This document shows, in pieces, positions 43,003 through 53,500 of a stretch of 64,000 nt of DNA. Where the stretch lies: NCBI GenBank assembly GCA_002633025.1, contig NMRB01000910.1, positions 74,439 through 138,438 of the forward strand. Reading direction: 5' to 3'. Below the pieces are notes generated by a model. The model was not told where the DNA came from and made no database searches. It was given only the letters and a program-made list of their open reading frames with translations. This DNA comes from Notospermus geniculatus (Eukaryota > Nemertea > Pilidiophora > Heteronemertea > Lineidae). The number at the start of each line of letters is the position of its first letter. The stretch's first letter is position 1. A program made the translations under genes and the position numbers.

Positions 43003-43386
43003 AATGAGGAACCGGACGAACTAACGTCACGACGTGGTGCTGCGATCGATGTGACCGAAGTTTCTTTTTTTCAACGTGATTTCCAGTCATTTCCATTTAC
43101 TTCTGGCGTGAAATAAACCCTATTTTTTCGGTCGCATGACATTAAAATTTACACCATCTTTTCGCGGATGAAAATTTCTGCAATTTCTTTGCTTTTTTCC
43201 TTAAAATAAAGAGGTAGGATGGCGATAACGGCAACGTCTTTATCTCATTTTTTCCTGCAGAAAAATGTACAGCTGATTTTTTTCATGACGCAACGTCAAC
43301 ACATAAAAAGATGTCAATGTCGTCGGTTCGGTCACATCGATCGCTGCGCCGACCTGTCGGGATAAACGGAACGCGGGTTCCTCATT
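43003..43386 (+). mobile_element. Family I MITE, complete copy
   Basis: AATGAGGAACC at the left pairs with GGTTCCTCATT at the right; subterminal CGATCGATGTGACCGAA pairs with TTCGGTCACATCGATCG. 384 bp, non-coding. Confidence 0.9.
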
Positions 43387-44060
43387 ATTCGAGAAAATAG
43401 GACTAAACAAGCCTGGCGGCGACAGGTTTCACAAGGTGACATCAGGGGTGGCACTCAACGTCATTCCCCAGGCTTCAACAGTCCGTGTTTTGGCATTATG
43501 ATGGTGTATACACAACAACCAGTGATTAGGCTAACAGTCCTATCCACGGGAATGAGCAGTAATAACATTACGCAATACATGTTTAAACGTTTAAAGATCT
43601 ACTACCTGCACACTGCGTACATACAACAAACCGCTTCACTCACTCACCGCGAATGAAGTAACAGCCCTACGCGCCATATAGAGACCCCGTTGCTGGATAA
43701 CCTCGAAATCTGCCTATATAATTCCACGTCAACGTCAACTTAAGCCATTTCACCAACTCATCAAAGAAAGGCAAAATTGTTAGGAATTATAAATTCTAAT
43801 ATGCAACTGACATCATATTTCGCCACTTTCTAAGAATTGTATCGTTCAAAAACCGGTATACATGTACATGTACCCTCTAAAATCACCCAACAATAACTCT
43901 ATAAAAAACTTCACAGGATTTCTGTTCAAAATTTCTCACGCAAATAAAACAACCATACTAGAATATGACTGCATGCCAAATTTCAAGTCTGTTGCTCCTT
44001 CAACAACTGAGGTATAGCTGAAAATATTGCCAGACAGTACAGACTTGCCAGACAGAGTTT
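43387..44060. other. Unannotated DNA
   Basis: Contains TACATGTACATGTAC near 43860; no gene or element recognised. Confidence 0.5.
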
Positions 44061-44332
44061 AGCCTGGTTCCCGGTCCCAACATACCTCAAGGATAAGGGA
44101 CCGGTATTACTCGATGTAACGACGTAGTTGATTGGCAAACTCTTTTTGAATTTGAATTTGTAACGTCGCAGTTGATTGGTTAGCTGTTGGTGGATGTGAG
44201 GTAAGTAAGCTATTTCTCGGTACTGAGGGGAATCCTCTGTGACGTCATAATATGGCAGCTTTCTGCCAAGTATGATCGCCCAATACCGGTCCCTTTCTCC
44301 GTCTGAGCTATGTAGGGACCGGGCACCAGTCT
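44061..44332. mobile_element. MITE with GGTCCC / GGGACCGGTATT ends
   Basis: GCCTGGTTCCCGGTCCC ... AGGGACCGGTATTA at the left pairs with AATACCGGTCCCT ... GGGACCGGGCACCAGT at the right. About 270 bp. Confidence 0.85.
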
Positions 44333-44675
44333 AGACAGTGTTGAAAGTAAGGGTCACCTTGCGAACCAATTAAGCCACCTAAAATCTGAGCGTTTTCCTT
44401 CGAGGCAAATCATGTGTCACGGGACAATCATCTTAAAACAACCGCCTCCACGGTTCTTCCACACTTAAATCGTCCACCAAGCATCTTTAAATTGCGTCGA
44501 TTGCTTGCAGGCAGCGCATTGGATTAAAAAGAAGATATGGTATTTGAAGTGCTGACGTTCTAGCATACTCCGCCCTGTGTGGGCTTCGAAGCCTCGTTCA
44601 TAAATCTGTACGATACTGAAGAACGTGGAGTTCGCCTTCCCGTTAGGTTGTAAAATGGTCGTGGGATGGCGGAAT
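44333..44675. other. Unannotated DNA
   Basis: Part of a 178-codon minus-strand frame (45001-44465) that also crosses the next MITE; no domain recognised, so not called. Confidence 0.45.
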
Positions 44676-45068
44676 TTAAAGCGAATGGCTCGCGGGGTTT
44701 GTTTTGATTTTTGGTGGTACACGTACCTCCCATAGAGAGTGAACCTAGTCTCCAGGCAAAGCCGTGCTCCAGTCATTGGCAATACCTGTGCAAATATGCG
44801 AACGTGCACCTGGGGACGAGGTTCGATTAATAATTTGTTAAAATGGGTTAATGACAGTTTCAAATTCAGTCGGTCAAAATGTACATTTTGTACTATTCTC
44901 ATTGATTTCGAAGCGGTAGATTTTGCAGAATACGCCTCCGAAATTTGGCTGTCTAGTGCACTTCCCATTAAACTAAAATCCTTCTTTCGCCTTTTTCTCA
45001 AAATGGAGCTTGATTTGAGAACATGTCAACAAACAACTGTCAACAAACCCCGCGAGCCATTCGCTCTA
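44676..45068. mobile_element. MITE with AAAGCGAATGGCTCGCGGGG ends
   Basis: AAAGCGAATGGCTCGCGGGG at the left and CCCCGCGAGCCATTCGCT at the right. About 390 bp. ORFs on both strands inside are open by chance. Confidence 0.8.
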
Positions 45069-45320
45069 AGTATGAACAAGGTCTAGATGTGGTGCAACGC
45101 AGCGAGGTTTAAAGCCGGAGGTCTGTGCGTAGGCGTTACCTGGCGATCCCCACAATATTTAATATCACCGGTAATTTTTGTTCCATACATCCGCTACAGT
45201 GTCTGTCACAAGTGCCATTGACACGAAGGGATGATGAAGACTTTTACCACTGAGAGTCACAGAACTCCGTGAGAACACTTTTATTATTCTATAATCCCAA
45301 AGTACACGTAGCACGACAGT

Positions 45321-45576
45321 TAAAGATAATGTATCACGGATATTTTCGCGGGCCACGAATATCATTGTTTATTTACATACCCTTTTGTTTGTGTCCAATC
45401 TTTCTTTGCCTTATGAGTAATTTATTGGTGGCATGCCCCTCTAGAAATTCTTTTGATATCGAAAGTGTTCAATTCGGTGGGTTGGCATGTCCCAAAAGTC
45501 CAAACTAACATGACGTAAACATCCATGTTTACAAATATTGAATGTAAACAATGAAGTCATGATATATTACCTTTAA
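45321..45576. mobile_element. Family M element, copy 2, inserted in the minisatellite
   Basis: TAAAGATAATGTATCACGG and complementary ATGATATATTACCTTTA ends. It splits a monomer between GCACGACAGT and ACATCAAAACTT. Confidence 0.8.
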
Positions 45577-45577
45577 T

Positions 45578-45705
45578 AGGGAGTTTTCGCAAAGCCCCCG
45601 AAACGCCAACGGGAACGCCGAAGCAATTGTTCGATGCCACGAAAAGAGCGCCGAACAAAAGGATAAACGTTCGGGTTGGCGTTTCGGGGGCTTTGCGAAA
45701 ACTCT
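45578..45705. mobile_element. MITE with GGGAGTTTTCGCAAAGCC ends
   Basis: TA|GGGAGTTTTCGCAAAGCCC ... GGGGCTTTGCGAAAACTC|TA. TA target, 128 bp, directly beside family M copy 2. Confidence 0.9.
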
Positions 45706-46370
45706 ATTACATCAAAACTTCCGCCATTCAAAGTCAAATAACATCAGTCCTTAGTACACTGCACCCTTTATTATTTTAGTCTAGAGCACAATGTTATGTG
45801 ACATTGACATCAAAATTTTGCCACTCAAAATGACACAACTTTAGAGAACTCTGCACTCGTATACTCTTTTTTGTCCAAAGTACATGTAGCAGGACAGTGA
45901 CACCAAAAAACAAAACTTTTGCCATTCAAAGTTACACAACTCTGTGAGTACATGCACATGTACACTGTAGCAGCCTTTATCATTTTCATCAAAAGTACAT
46001 GTAATGCGACATTTACATAATATTTTGTCATTCAAATCACGCTTTCAGATGACTCTGTACTTGTCCAAAGTACATGTAGCACGAGAGTGGCGTCAAAACT
46101 TTCGCCATTAAAAGTTACACAACCTCCTGAGTACACTGTACCCTTTATCATTTCCAAAAGTACATGTAATAATGACACATTGGCATCAAATTTTTGCCAC
46201 TCACGAGTCGCACAACTTTCAGAGAACATGGTACTCGAAAATGATTTTATTCCAAAGTTCATGCGACCGAAAAACACATCTAAACTTTTGCTACTCAAAG
46301 TTACACAATTCTCTGATACACCGTACTTTTTTGTAATTTCTGTCTAAAGTACATGCGACCCGCGGCTCAT

Positions 46371-46888
46371 TGACGAAGTACGGCCGTCGACGGACAGTAC
46401 TTGAATGATTTTATGCACACATGATTCCATCTTCAGCATCCTTTTATGTCCATTTCTCATCCTGTCTATTCATACTAAATGCTGCTTTTCTCTTATCCAG
46501 TGACCTGAAACTGAAGTAAATAGAAGTGGATATTTAAGAATACTTATCCGTATTTTCTTCTTCACTACTTATCCCTACTTAAACGTTTGCAACACGCCAG
46601 ATAAACAGCTAAGTGTACTACAGAGTTTCGCCAGTACTTGAATATTTCTTTGACTTCGGTCATTCAGTAGACATCTTGATTGTACGGCTAGTGGTTATTG
46701 TTGGTGAACGGAGGTCGATATCTTTGACATCTGAGCTGTTAACACGGTAACGTGATCATGTCGAGTACTCGATATTATCCAATGACCAGTGTTGAGAGGG
46801 TGAAGAAAATCGTTTACGGTAGTTGATGCACGGGTCAAGTTCTTTCTGCGACTCGCGAAAAGCCGGTAAATGGCTGCTTTATGCCGAC
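46371..46888. other. Unannotated DNA
   Basis: No recognised gene or repeat. Confidence 0.5.
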
Positions 46889-46962
46889 GATGACAGGTCG
46901 CACTACGATTGCCTGCGCTGCGACGGAACAGTCGGCATCAGGTGTCGCAAGTCAGGTCACAA
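46889..46962 (+). repeat. Dispersed repeat, inverse match to 22676-22760
   Basis: Contains GATGACAGGTCGCAC and GGCATCAGGTGTCGCAA. Confidence 0.7.
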
Positions 46963-47249
46963 AAAACGAAAATGTGTACCACCATCGTGCGCGCGGGGAA
47001 TCGTAACCGTGTTCAGGTCACCTGCGACTACAGCATCGCAAAGTTCTCGCAGTCATGTGACTTGTGATCATGTGACTTTTTCAAGATGGCAGCGCCCATG
47101 CAGGGTAGGAAATTGCTGATCACTGATTGGTTAACTAAAATAGACCAACTTTTGGATAATCGCACGACGTCGTAACTCAAGTAAGTCGGGATCATGATTC
47201 GTCGAGGCGCAGAAGTTGAACATGTTCAACTCTATTACGAGTCGTGATC

Positions 47250-47355
47250 TATTGGATCGGCGACTGATCCTGATCGTCGCAGGCACGACGCATCTGCAGT
47301 CATGTCATACCATATCGGCGACTGATTTGTTCCACGCGGTCGTCCCTCAGACGCA
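47250..47355 (+). repeat. Dispersed repeat L, copy 2
   Basis: GATCGGCGACTGATCCTGAT and TTTGTTCCACGCGGTCGT, matching 11456-11570. It ends just left of the 1.28-kb element. Confidence 0.7.
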
Positions 47356-47364
47356 AAGTTTTAA

Positions 47365-48642
47365 GCCCTGTATCCGCTAGTCCGGGTTACCGCTGCGGTT
47401 TGCCGCGCCGGGATTATTTCACAGGGTTTTGGATAACCCTTCGATTAGGCCGTGGGACGAACGTTGAAAATGTGGCTAGAAATGAGGTTTCGTTTGACCA
47501 TCTGCGGGATCAGCAGAAAACAGTGGTTTTTGGGTAATATGGGGGTGCTGATTTCAAAAATGAAGTTTTCTGGGGTGTAAAGTTGCACATTACCCCAGAA
47601 ATTGGACCCTTTCAGGGCCTAATGGCTTCAAAGTACATGTAGGGGGCAAAAATTTGATGTCATCAAATCATGGCAAAATGGGTATCAAATTGAAGGTCTA
47701 TAAGAGTACTTTGACATTGAGTAAATTTTAGCCCTCCTGAGTCAACCCCAGGACCTTGAGGGGGTCAAAAAATGGCCCATAATGGAAAGTTGGGCCCCCT
47801 CCCAAGGCCTGGTAAGGCGCTACAGGTCGTCAAACATAATTTATTTCAACAGTACTGTGATAGACCTTCATGATGATACCCATGTTGACACCCCAGGGAT
47901 AAGGGTTTTTGAGATGTTATGTAATAGTACTGAAAAAGGGTAAACAAATATAACCCCCACAACCCTTGCCCAAATGATGTCGATATGGGGTTCAATGTGA
48001 AGGGTTAGGAGAGTACTACGACATGAAATGATATTTATCCATCTGTAGTACCAGTGAAGCCCGTGAGAGGGGGTCAAAGTTCCCTTTTTTTCATTTTCAA
48101 CCCTTCCCTTTAGGGTCCAGGGTTTAGTTAGGGAAGATAAAAACCCTCCCATGTTAAAGTACTCTCAAATACCTTCAATAGGAGCAGTCAGCCGCGCATA
48201 TTGCTAACAGATGGCAGCACAGTCTTAGCGGACCAAATGTACAGGAAATCTATTATGATCGCTGCTCGGTCGATAATGACTGGGTCCGCTAGATGCATTG
48301 AATTGGGCCCTAGTGACACCTAGTGGTCAACTCGCTGACAGCTCCTATTTGATACCCATGTTGCCATCAAATTTTTGACCCCTACTTTGAAACCATTAGG
48401 CCCTGAGAGGGTCCAAGTTCTGGGGTAATGTGCAACTGTACACCCCAGAAAACTTCATTTCTGAAATCAGCACCCCCACATTACCCAAAACCCACTGTTT
48501 TCTGTTGATCCGGTAGATTGTCAAACGAAACTTCACATTTTTCACACTTGTCCCATGGCTGGCGTGTTAATTATCCCAATGCCTGTGAAAACCGCTCCCG
48601 CGCCGCAAGCCGCACCGGAAACCGCTGTAGTGGATACAGGCC
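47365..48642. mobile_element. 1.28-kb long-TIR element
   Basis: GCCCTGTATCC at the left and GGATACAGGCC at the right. The arms extend inward for about 350 bp (GGGGTGCTGATTTC / GAAATCAGCACCCC; TTCTGGGGTGTA / TACACCCCAGAA). The 94-codon minus frame in the centre is not a recognised transposase. The right arm contains a nested MITE absent from the left arm. Confidence 0.85.
48180..48346. mobile_element. 167-bp MITE with AT target duplication, nested
   Basis: AGGAGCAGTCAGC ... GCTGACAGCTCCT, flanked by AT (48178-48179, 48347-48348). The opposite arm of the host reads ACCTTCAATTTGATACCC without it. Confidence 0.85.
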
Positions 48643-48745
48643 TTCATTGTTGAACGAGGGATTCGGATATATGGCTAGAGTGACCATGACCATTCAAAAA
48701 TAGCCTGCTATTGTATAGCGGACTTGCATTCCTGGACTTTCTCCT
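48643..48745. repeat. Partial copy of the 6476-6630 element
   Basis: GTTGAACGAGGGATTCGGAT, ATATGGCTAGAG and GCGGACTTGCATTCCT match 6525-6610. Confidence 0.7.
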
Positions 48746-49149
48746 CTGGTACACCTGTACTCCTGGCGGAAGATACCAGAACTAAACCCCACCGTCTGAC
48801 CAGAGCGAAGTTCTCTGGGAGCGGCGTTCCGTGCATGCCAATCATATTGCAATCAATCAAGGCGGATGATGCCCTAGCCTTCACCCGGGGATTCCATTCC
48901 GAGATCCTCTTACCCTAATGACACGGTCACACTATCTCATTGTATCAGGTTATATGACGGACATTGGTTATACCGGTGGCACCTTGCCCAGGTGATCCAA
49001 TCATTTTCTTCAGAAATAATTGATTTGTGAAGAAGTTAATATACTTCTGCCATCAGATGTGACCAAGGCCGGGCCAGGTGATGCAGATTCTGGCCAAGGT
49101 TGTTCGTTACAAAAGATGCGGAATGCACAAAACTCCCGAAAGGAGCCCG
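48746..49149. other. Unannotated DNA with a protein-like minus-strand frame
   Basis: On the minus strand an open frame of about 68 codons, from about 48918 to a TAG near 48712, has reasonable codon-like composition but no initiator and no recognised domain. Possibly a decayed exon. Confidence 0.25.
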
Positions 49150-49350
49150 GATGGCCGAGTGGTTATCACATCCGCTCAGCAAGCGGCAGGTCCCGGATTC
49201 GAAACCAGCCAAGGCCATATGGGATTTCATTCCCGGCTCTTCACGTCCGTTGCATTGGACAGTAAGCCGTGGTGCCCTGCACCTTGTGTCTTTGCAAGGG
49301 CAAGTAAAAGACCCCATCCAAGTGAGAAACATGAGTAGCTTGAGATCGCC
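49150..49350 (+). mobile_element. tRNA-derived SINE
   Basis: A-box TGGCCGAGTGG (49152-49162), B-box-like GGATTCGAAAC (49195-49205), then tail AAGTAAAAGACCCCATCCAA and GAAACATGAGTAGCTTGAGA. Inverse partial copies at 22519-22615 and 33627-33970. Confidence 0.85.
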
Positions 49351-49439
49351 TTACCAGTACACCGACAATAATGTTATGGCTTCGGCCCTGACGGAAAAAT
49401 CAAATACGAAAATACTCCCGGAATTCGACGTGCCGTAGA

Positions 49440-49870
49440 CGTTTCACACTTTCCTCTAGGGACTTGCTCACTGGCACAAGATCCCTTCAGACCAGTTGAG
49501 AGTACAGAGTGCCGACCATTCGGTGCATCTCTTGATCCTTTCAGACCAGTTGAGAATACAGAATGGCGACTTGACAGAGAATTGACGTAGCACTTTCCAC
49601 TGCACATTACCACATTAAACTCAAGGAGGTGCCACATTGTGAGCATCACTTGGTCCCCTCAGGCCCAGTTGATAATACTGAGTGGCGACTCGACCGAGAA
49701 TGGTAACGAAGTGCTTTCACTGACATAAAGTCTGAATTAAAAGCGCTTCACGTTGTTGCCCAAGAACACCCAATCACATGCCATTCGGAGGGTCACTTGA
49801 TCCTTTAGTGGCGACTAGACTGGGAGTTATGCGCTTTCCACTGCCATAAGATCTGAAAGCCCTCCACATT
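49440..49870. repeat. Degenerate array of SINE-tail sequence
   Basis: TTCAGACCAGTTGAGAATAC ... GTGGCGACT-type blocks recur at least four times (about 49485, 49540, 49660, 49800). The same words occur in the SINE at 50235-50375 and near 57075. Confidence 0.65.
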
Positions 49871-49874
49871 ATTA

Positions 49875-50231
49875 GTGAGGTTTCGCAAATCTGACGAAAC
49901 ACGAAGTACGCAATACTAAACTGGACTTCATTTCCATGACGTAATGTATTTCAGGAGATGGTTTGTACCGCAAATAACGCCTGCTGCAAGAGCGTCTTTT
50001 AGCGTATGACGTTAGAACGATAGAGTTACGGTGTATGTACATTAAACTTTGAAATTTACATGTATCTTTCGTTTCCACTTCGTAGATACGAAGTGGAAAT
50101 TAAAAAATTCAAGATGTACCATAACTCTCTCGGTCTTATGATATATTTCTCCAGAAATACATTAAGTCCTTGAAATGAATTTGAATTTCGTATTTCGTAC
50201 TTCGTGTTTCGTCAGATTTCCAAAACCTCCC
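49875..50231. mobile_element. Family E MITE, copy 3
   Basis: GTGAGGTTTCGCAAATCTGA at the left; TCAGATTTCCAAAACCTCCC at the right. Slightly shorter than copies 1 and 2. Confidence 0.9.
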
Positions 50232-50234
50232 TGT

Positions 50235-50375
50235 TACCTCGGGAACTCGAAGAATAAACCATTCGGTGTATCTCGTGATCCTTTCAGACCAGGTGAGAGC
50301 AGTGTGGCGACTCACTGTGAATCGAACCCTCACTCGTGGTCGTGACAGTCTGAGGCTCAACCACTGTGCCATGCC
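50235..50375 (-). mobile_element. tRNA-derived SINE
   Basis: Minus strand: A-box TGGCACAGTGGTTGAG (50371-50356), B-box GGTTCGATTCA (50328-50318), then CTGGTCTGAAAGGATCACGA. Fits a Pol III type 2 head with a SINE body. Confidence 0.8.
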
Positions 50376-50875
50376 ACTATTGTAAGACTGTACCAGGTCG
50401 TCAACCCTTGTTTGAACAAGAAAATAGCACTATACAACAATTAATTAAGTGTTTGTAGCAGTATCGAAGTAGATACACATCGCAGTCGATGTCTTATCAA
50501 TCAACTTAACGAATCTATAACGTTTATTGAGATTGATAGGAAGATAGCGTGCTCGTTCAATCGCATTGAAGCCGTGATAGGATTATAGCTGGCACGCGGC
50601 TAAGACGGAATCCGTACCCTGTACGACGACAACAACGATGACAATCTGGCTTATTCCAATTCGTCAATCAATCGGGGAGTATCGTTTACGCTAATGGCGA
50701 TTGATTGGTTGATTGCATGACGACATCTCGCGAGAATTGACTAATCGTTCCCTGTGCCATTAAATGTAGGTCGATGGTGGCTATAGAAATTACTCCATGC
50801 AAACCATAACTTGGGGAATCGTTTAACCCTGTTGACACGTAGCATTCCCGTTACTTATTCTTATCTATCAGTCTA
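50376..50875. other. Unannotated DNA
   Basis: No recognised gene or repeat. Confidence 0.5.
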
Positions 50876-51000
50876 TAGCCTTAGTTACACTACATGTATT
50901 GCGGTCACACCCATGAATTGCTGGGCTTCAAGAAACCCGTGTCTGAAAAGCACGGCAATCTCGCCGTGCTTTTCGAAATCCCCGTGTTTTCATTACTTCT

Positions 51001-51200
51001 TAAGCCCAGGTCACACTGTGGCGACTTAGGCGGGCGAACCCCCGCGAACTAGAATGAAATGGTCCATGGACCATGTGCTCGCCCTTTTGGACATAATAGT
51101 GTAATGGCAGAGAGAAGTATGTGCATGGTCCATGGGCCATTTCTTTCTAGTTCGCGGGGATTCGCCCGCCTAAAGTCGCTACAGTGTGACCTGGGCTTTA
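51001..51200. mobile_element. Harbinger-like MITE carrying a family A end
   Basis: AGCCCAGGTCACACTGT ... ACAGTGTGACCTGGGCT with TTA on both sides. The interior contains GAAATGGTCCATGGACCATG and TTGGACATAATAGTGTAATG, the complement of the last 60 bp of family A copy 1 (2055-2115). Confidence 0.85.
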
Positions 51201-51378
51201 GCACGGCTACAGATGGCGCAGTCATTAAGTGACGTCGTTTTCGCGCCTCCAACAATGTGTCCCAATACAGAAATGACCGAAGAGTCAGTGCCTGCCGCGC
51301 ACCTGTCGCCGCGCTACTTAACTACAATGTAGTAGTGTGACCTTTTCTTGGGCCTTTTCGTTCACAAGGGTTTGACAC

Positions 51379-51731
51379 CACGCTGGTGACTCAGATTTTA
51401 TCGTACGCTATGCACCTACTTCCGCTATAGCAGACGAATTTTTTTGTTGGTCACAAAAATGAGAATCCTTGGAAGGAAAGAAATCCTATTTCTGTAGTCG
51501 AAACCTACCTTTCCTATGCACTTTCGTCGCGTAGATCAATATGGCTCCATTATTCACAAAAACTGTTACGTGTAGTTGAACTACAGTCCGAGTTCATTGG
51601 GTGTGTGATAGGGGCAGGGTGGTTCAGATCTCTAAAGGTACTAAAATGTTATTTTCAAGTACTTCCAAAAATTCGTCTGCTATAGCGGAAGTAGGTGCAT
51701 AGCGTACGATAAAATCTGAGTCACCAGCGTG
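51379..51731. mobile_element. MITE with CAC...GTG ends and 5-bp target duplication, copy 1
   Basis: CACGCTGGTGACTCAGATTT ... CACCAGCGTG, flanked by GACAC on both sides (51374-51378, 51732-51736). The paralogous family G copy has the uninterrupted site. Nearly the whole arm (TTTTATCGTACGCTATGCAC) is inverted at the other end. Confidence 0.9.
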
Positions 51732-51783
51732 GACACGAATCTGGAAAAACACGGGAATTTTCAACAGGTGTAACCGTAGCTTA

Positions 51784-52686
51784 TATTTCTTCTCTAGGGG
51801 TCCGATGTTTGGTTGATGGAACCTCAGAGATGTAGATGTAATGATCGTGGGGTTTTTAGCCTGCGTGTGCTTTCAGCAGCGTATTACACCCTGTCGTCTA
51901 CAGGGGAAAATACGTCACAGAAAAAGTCAAAAATGTCAGGTTATGAAATTCTTTCCCTTACTCAGAGAGCAATTAGCTCTCTGACAAAAAATGAAATGGT
52001 GATCGTCCTTTTCTCGGGGAGGAGGTGGGTGGGGGAGGCTTTTTAAAAAAAATTTTTACAGTGAATTGGCATGAAGAATAAGTCAATGGTAACAACCAAA
52101 TGCCTTGAAATCGTGTCCTTTGTATCCCAGGTGCGATATTAACTGAACAACAAGTGATGCCAATGGTCAAAATATGTAAAAGGGTAATTTGAACGTTTTG
52201 GGGGAAAATAGGAAAAAAATTATTTTTGATGAAAAAAAATGAAAAAAAAATTATTTTTTGAAGAAAAAAAATTTTTTTGAAAAAAACGGGGTTGGGGCCG
52301 TTTTCGCAGGTCGGGCGGGGACGATCACCAGCTTTCTTTTTTGTGTGGCCTAATGCAGTGAAGACTAATAATAGACTACCGCTAGTTCCAGGTGACTCGC
52401 CAGATGCCCATTCATTCCACCTGATCTTCAGTCCAATTAACCAGACGAACACAACATTCAAATTCTAATCTAATTTCCCCAAACTTTCTCAATTCAATTA
52501 TTATTTCACTTGAATGTCGCACCTGGGAATCCGTTTTGTTCCAAGTCGTCAAACTCCCAAATCTTCTTCGTCAATTTCCATACTATAAGTACTAAAGAGG
52601 ATAAACAGTGTAAGCTGTTTACCATCCGGGCATTTATTTCATATCACATGATCATACTGAGTAATCTCGAGCAACGATACAAATTA
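51784..52686. other. Unannotated DNA with A-rich tract
   Basis: 52200-52290 is a purine-rich AAAAAAATT tract. Frames across it are low complexity. No gene recognised. Confidence 0.5.
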
Positions 52687-52828
52687 GGGAGGTTTAGAAA
52701 TCAAACGCTAAACGCAAACGACAACGTAATTTTTGAACGCAAAAGGCAGTATAAAATCTAGTGAATAAGAAGTGTGAAAATAACGTTGTCGTAAAGTTTA
52801 CGTTTGTCAATTGAATTCTAAACCTCCC
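52687..52828. mobile_element. MITE of the GGGAGGTTTAGAA family, copy 3
   Basis: TA|GGGAGGTTTAGAAATCAAAC ... TTGAATTCTAAACCTCCC|TA. Confidence 0.9.
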
Positions 52829-52929
52829 TATGAACCTGCCGAGCAATACATGTAGGCCTACTTGCATTTACAGTACTTTCGTGCATACCCCACGCCGTGG
52901 CAATCAAGTCAGATTTTCTTCTAAACTAC

Positions 52930-53171
52930 CACGCTGGTGATTCAAACCTAAAAGTCTTTTTTTTCGTACGCGATTTTACTCATGCATAACTAATCGTGTT
53001 GACTATTTTTGCAGTTGTTTCGGCAAATAGAAGGGGTGACAGCTAAATTTTGTAATCACCCGCCACCCCTTCCATTTACCAGATGAACTGCGAATACGAC
53101 AAGCACCATTAGTTATGCATCAACAACTTCGCGTACGAATAAAATAATTTTGTGTTTGAATCACTAGCGTG
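52930..53171. mobile_element. MITE with CAC...GTG ends and 5-bp target duplication, copy 2
   Basis: CACGCTGGTGATTCAAACC ... GAATCACTAGCGTG, flanked by ACTAC on both sides (52925-52929, 53172-53176). Inner ATGCATAACTAAT / ATTAGTTATGCAT pairs. Confidence 0.9.
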
Positions 53172-53500
53172 ACTACGCAATCTGTTGTTTCCAAGACAAG
53201 AGTCTCGTAATGACCAGTAGTGACAGCTGGTGGAATAAGGCGGAACCTGCTGTAGCTCGGTCGCTATTTTTGCACGTCTTCTCGGCCGCAGTATGGCCAT
53301 AAAATACACGAACCATAAACATCATCTCTGACTCTGACCGCCATGCCGGTCACGTTCGGGGCGTCGGTTGCAAGTTATTATCCAGACAGATATTGTCCTT
53401 GGCTATCATCATCTTGGGTGATCAAGTCATGGGCAATTATTATTATCTATTTGTGGGATATTCTAATTCGCAACTGTCTGGTACAAGATGAAATATAGCC
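53172..53500. other. Unannotated DNA
   Basis: No recognised gene or repeat. Confidence 0.5.

Larger units (their letters stand above)
45190..46370 (+). repeat. Minisatellite, 75-115 bp (about 93) monomers, about eight copies
   Basis: CAAAGTACATGTAGCACGAC anchors at 45299, 45877, 45992, 46067, 46157, 46254 and 46346, each with TTTTGCCATTCAAAGTTACA and CTCTGAGTACACTGTACCC-type blocks. Two mobile elements interrupt it between 45321 and 45705. Confidence 0.85.
50876..51783. mobile_element. Family G MITE, copy 2, carrying two nested MITEs
   Basis: TAGCCTTAGTTACACTACAT at the left and CAACAGGTGTAACCGTAGC at the right. Removing 51001-51200 and 51379-51731 gives a sequence parallel to 14892-15269. 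Confidence 0.85.

Noticed and set aside
44465-45001. 178-codon minus-strand frame
   Set aside because: More than half lies inside a TIR-bounded MITE (44676-45068); no domain.
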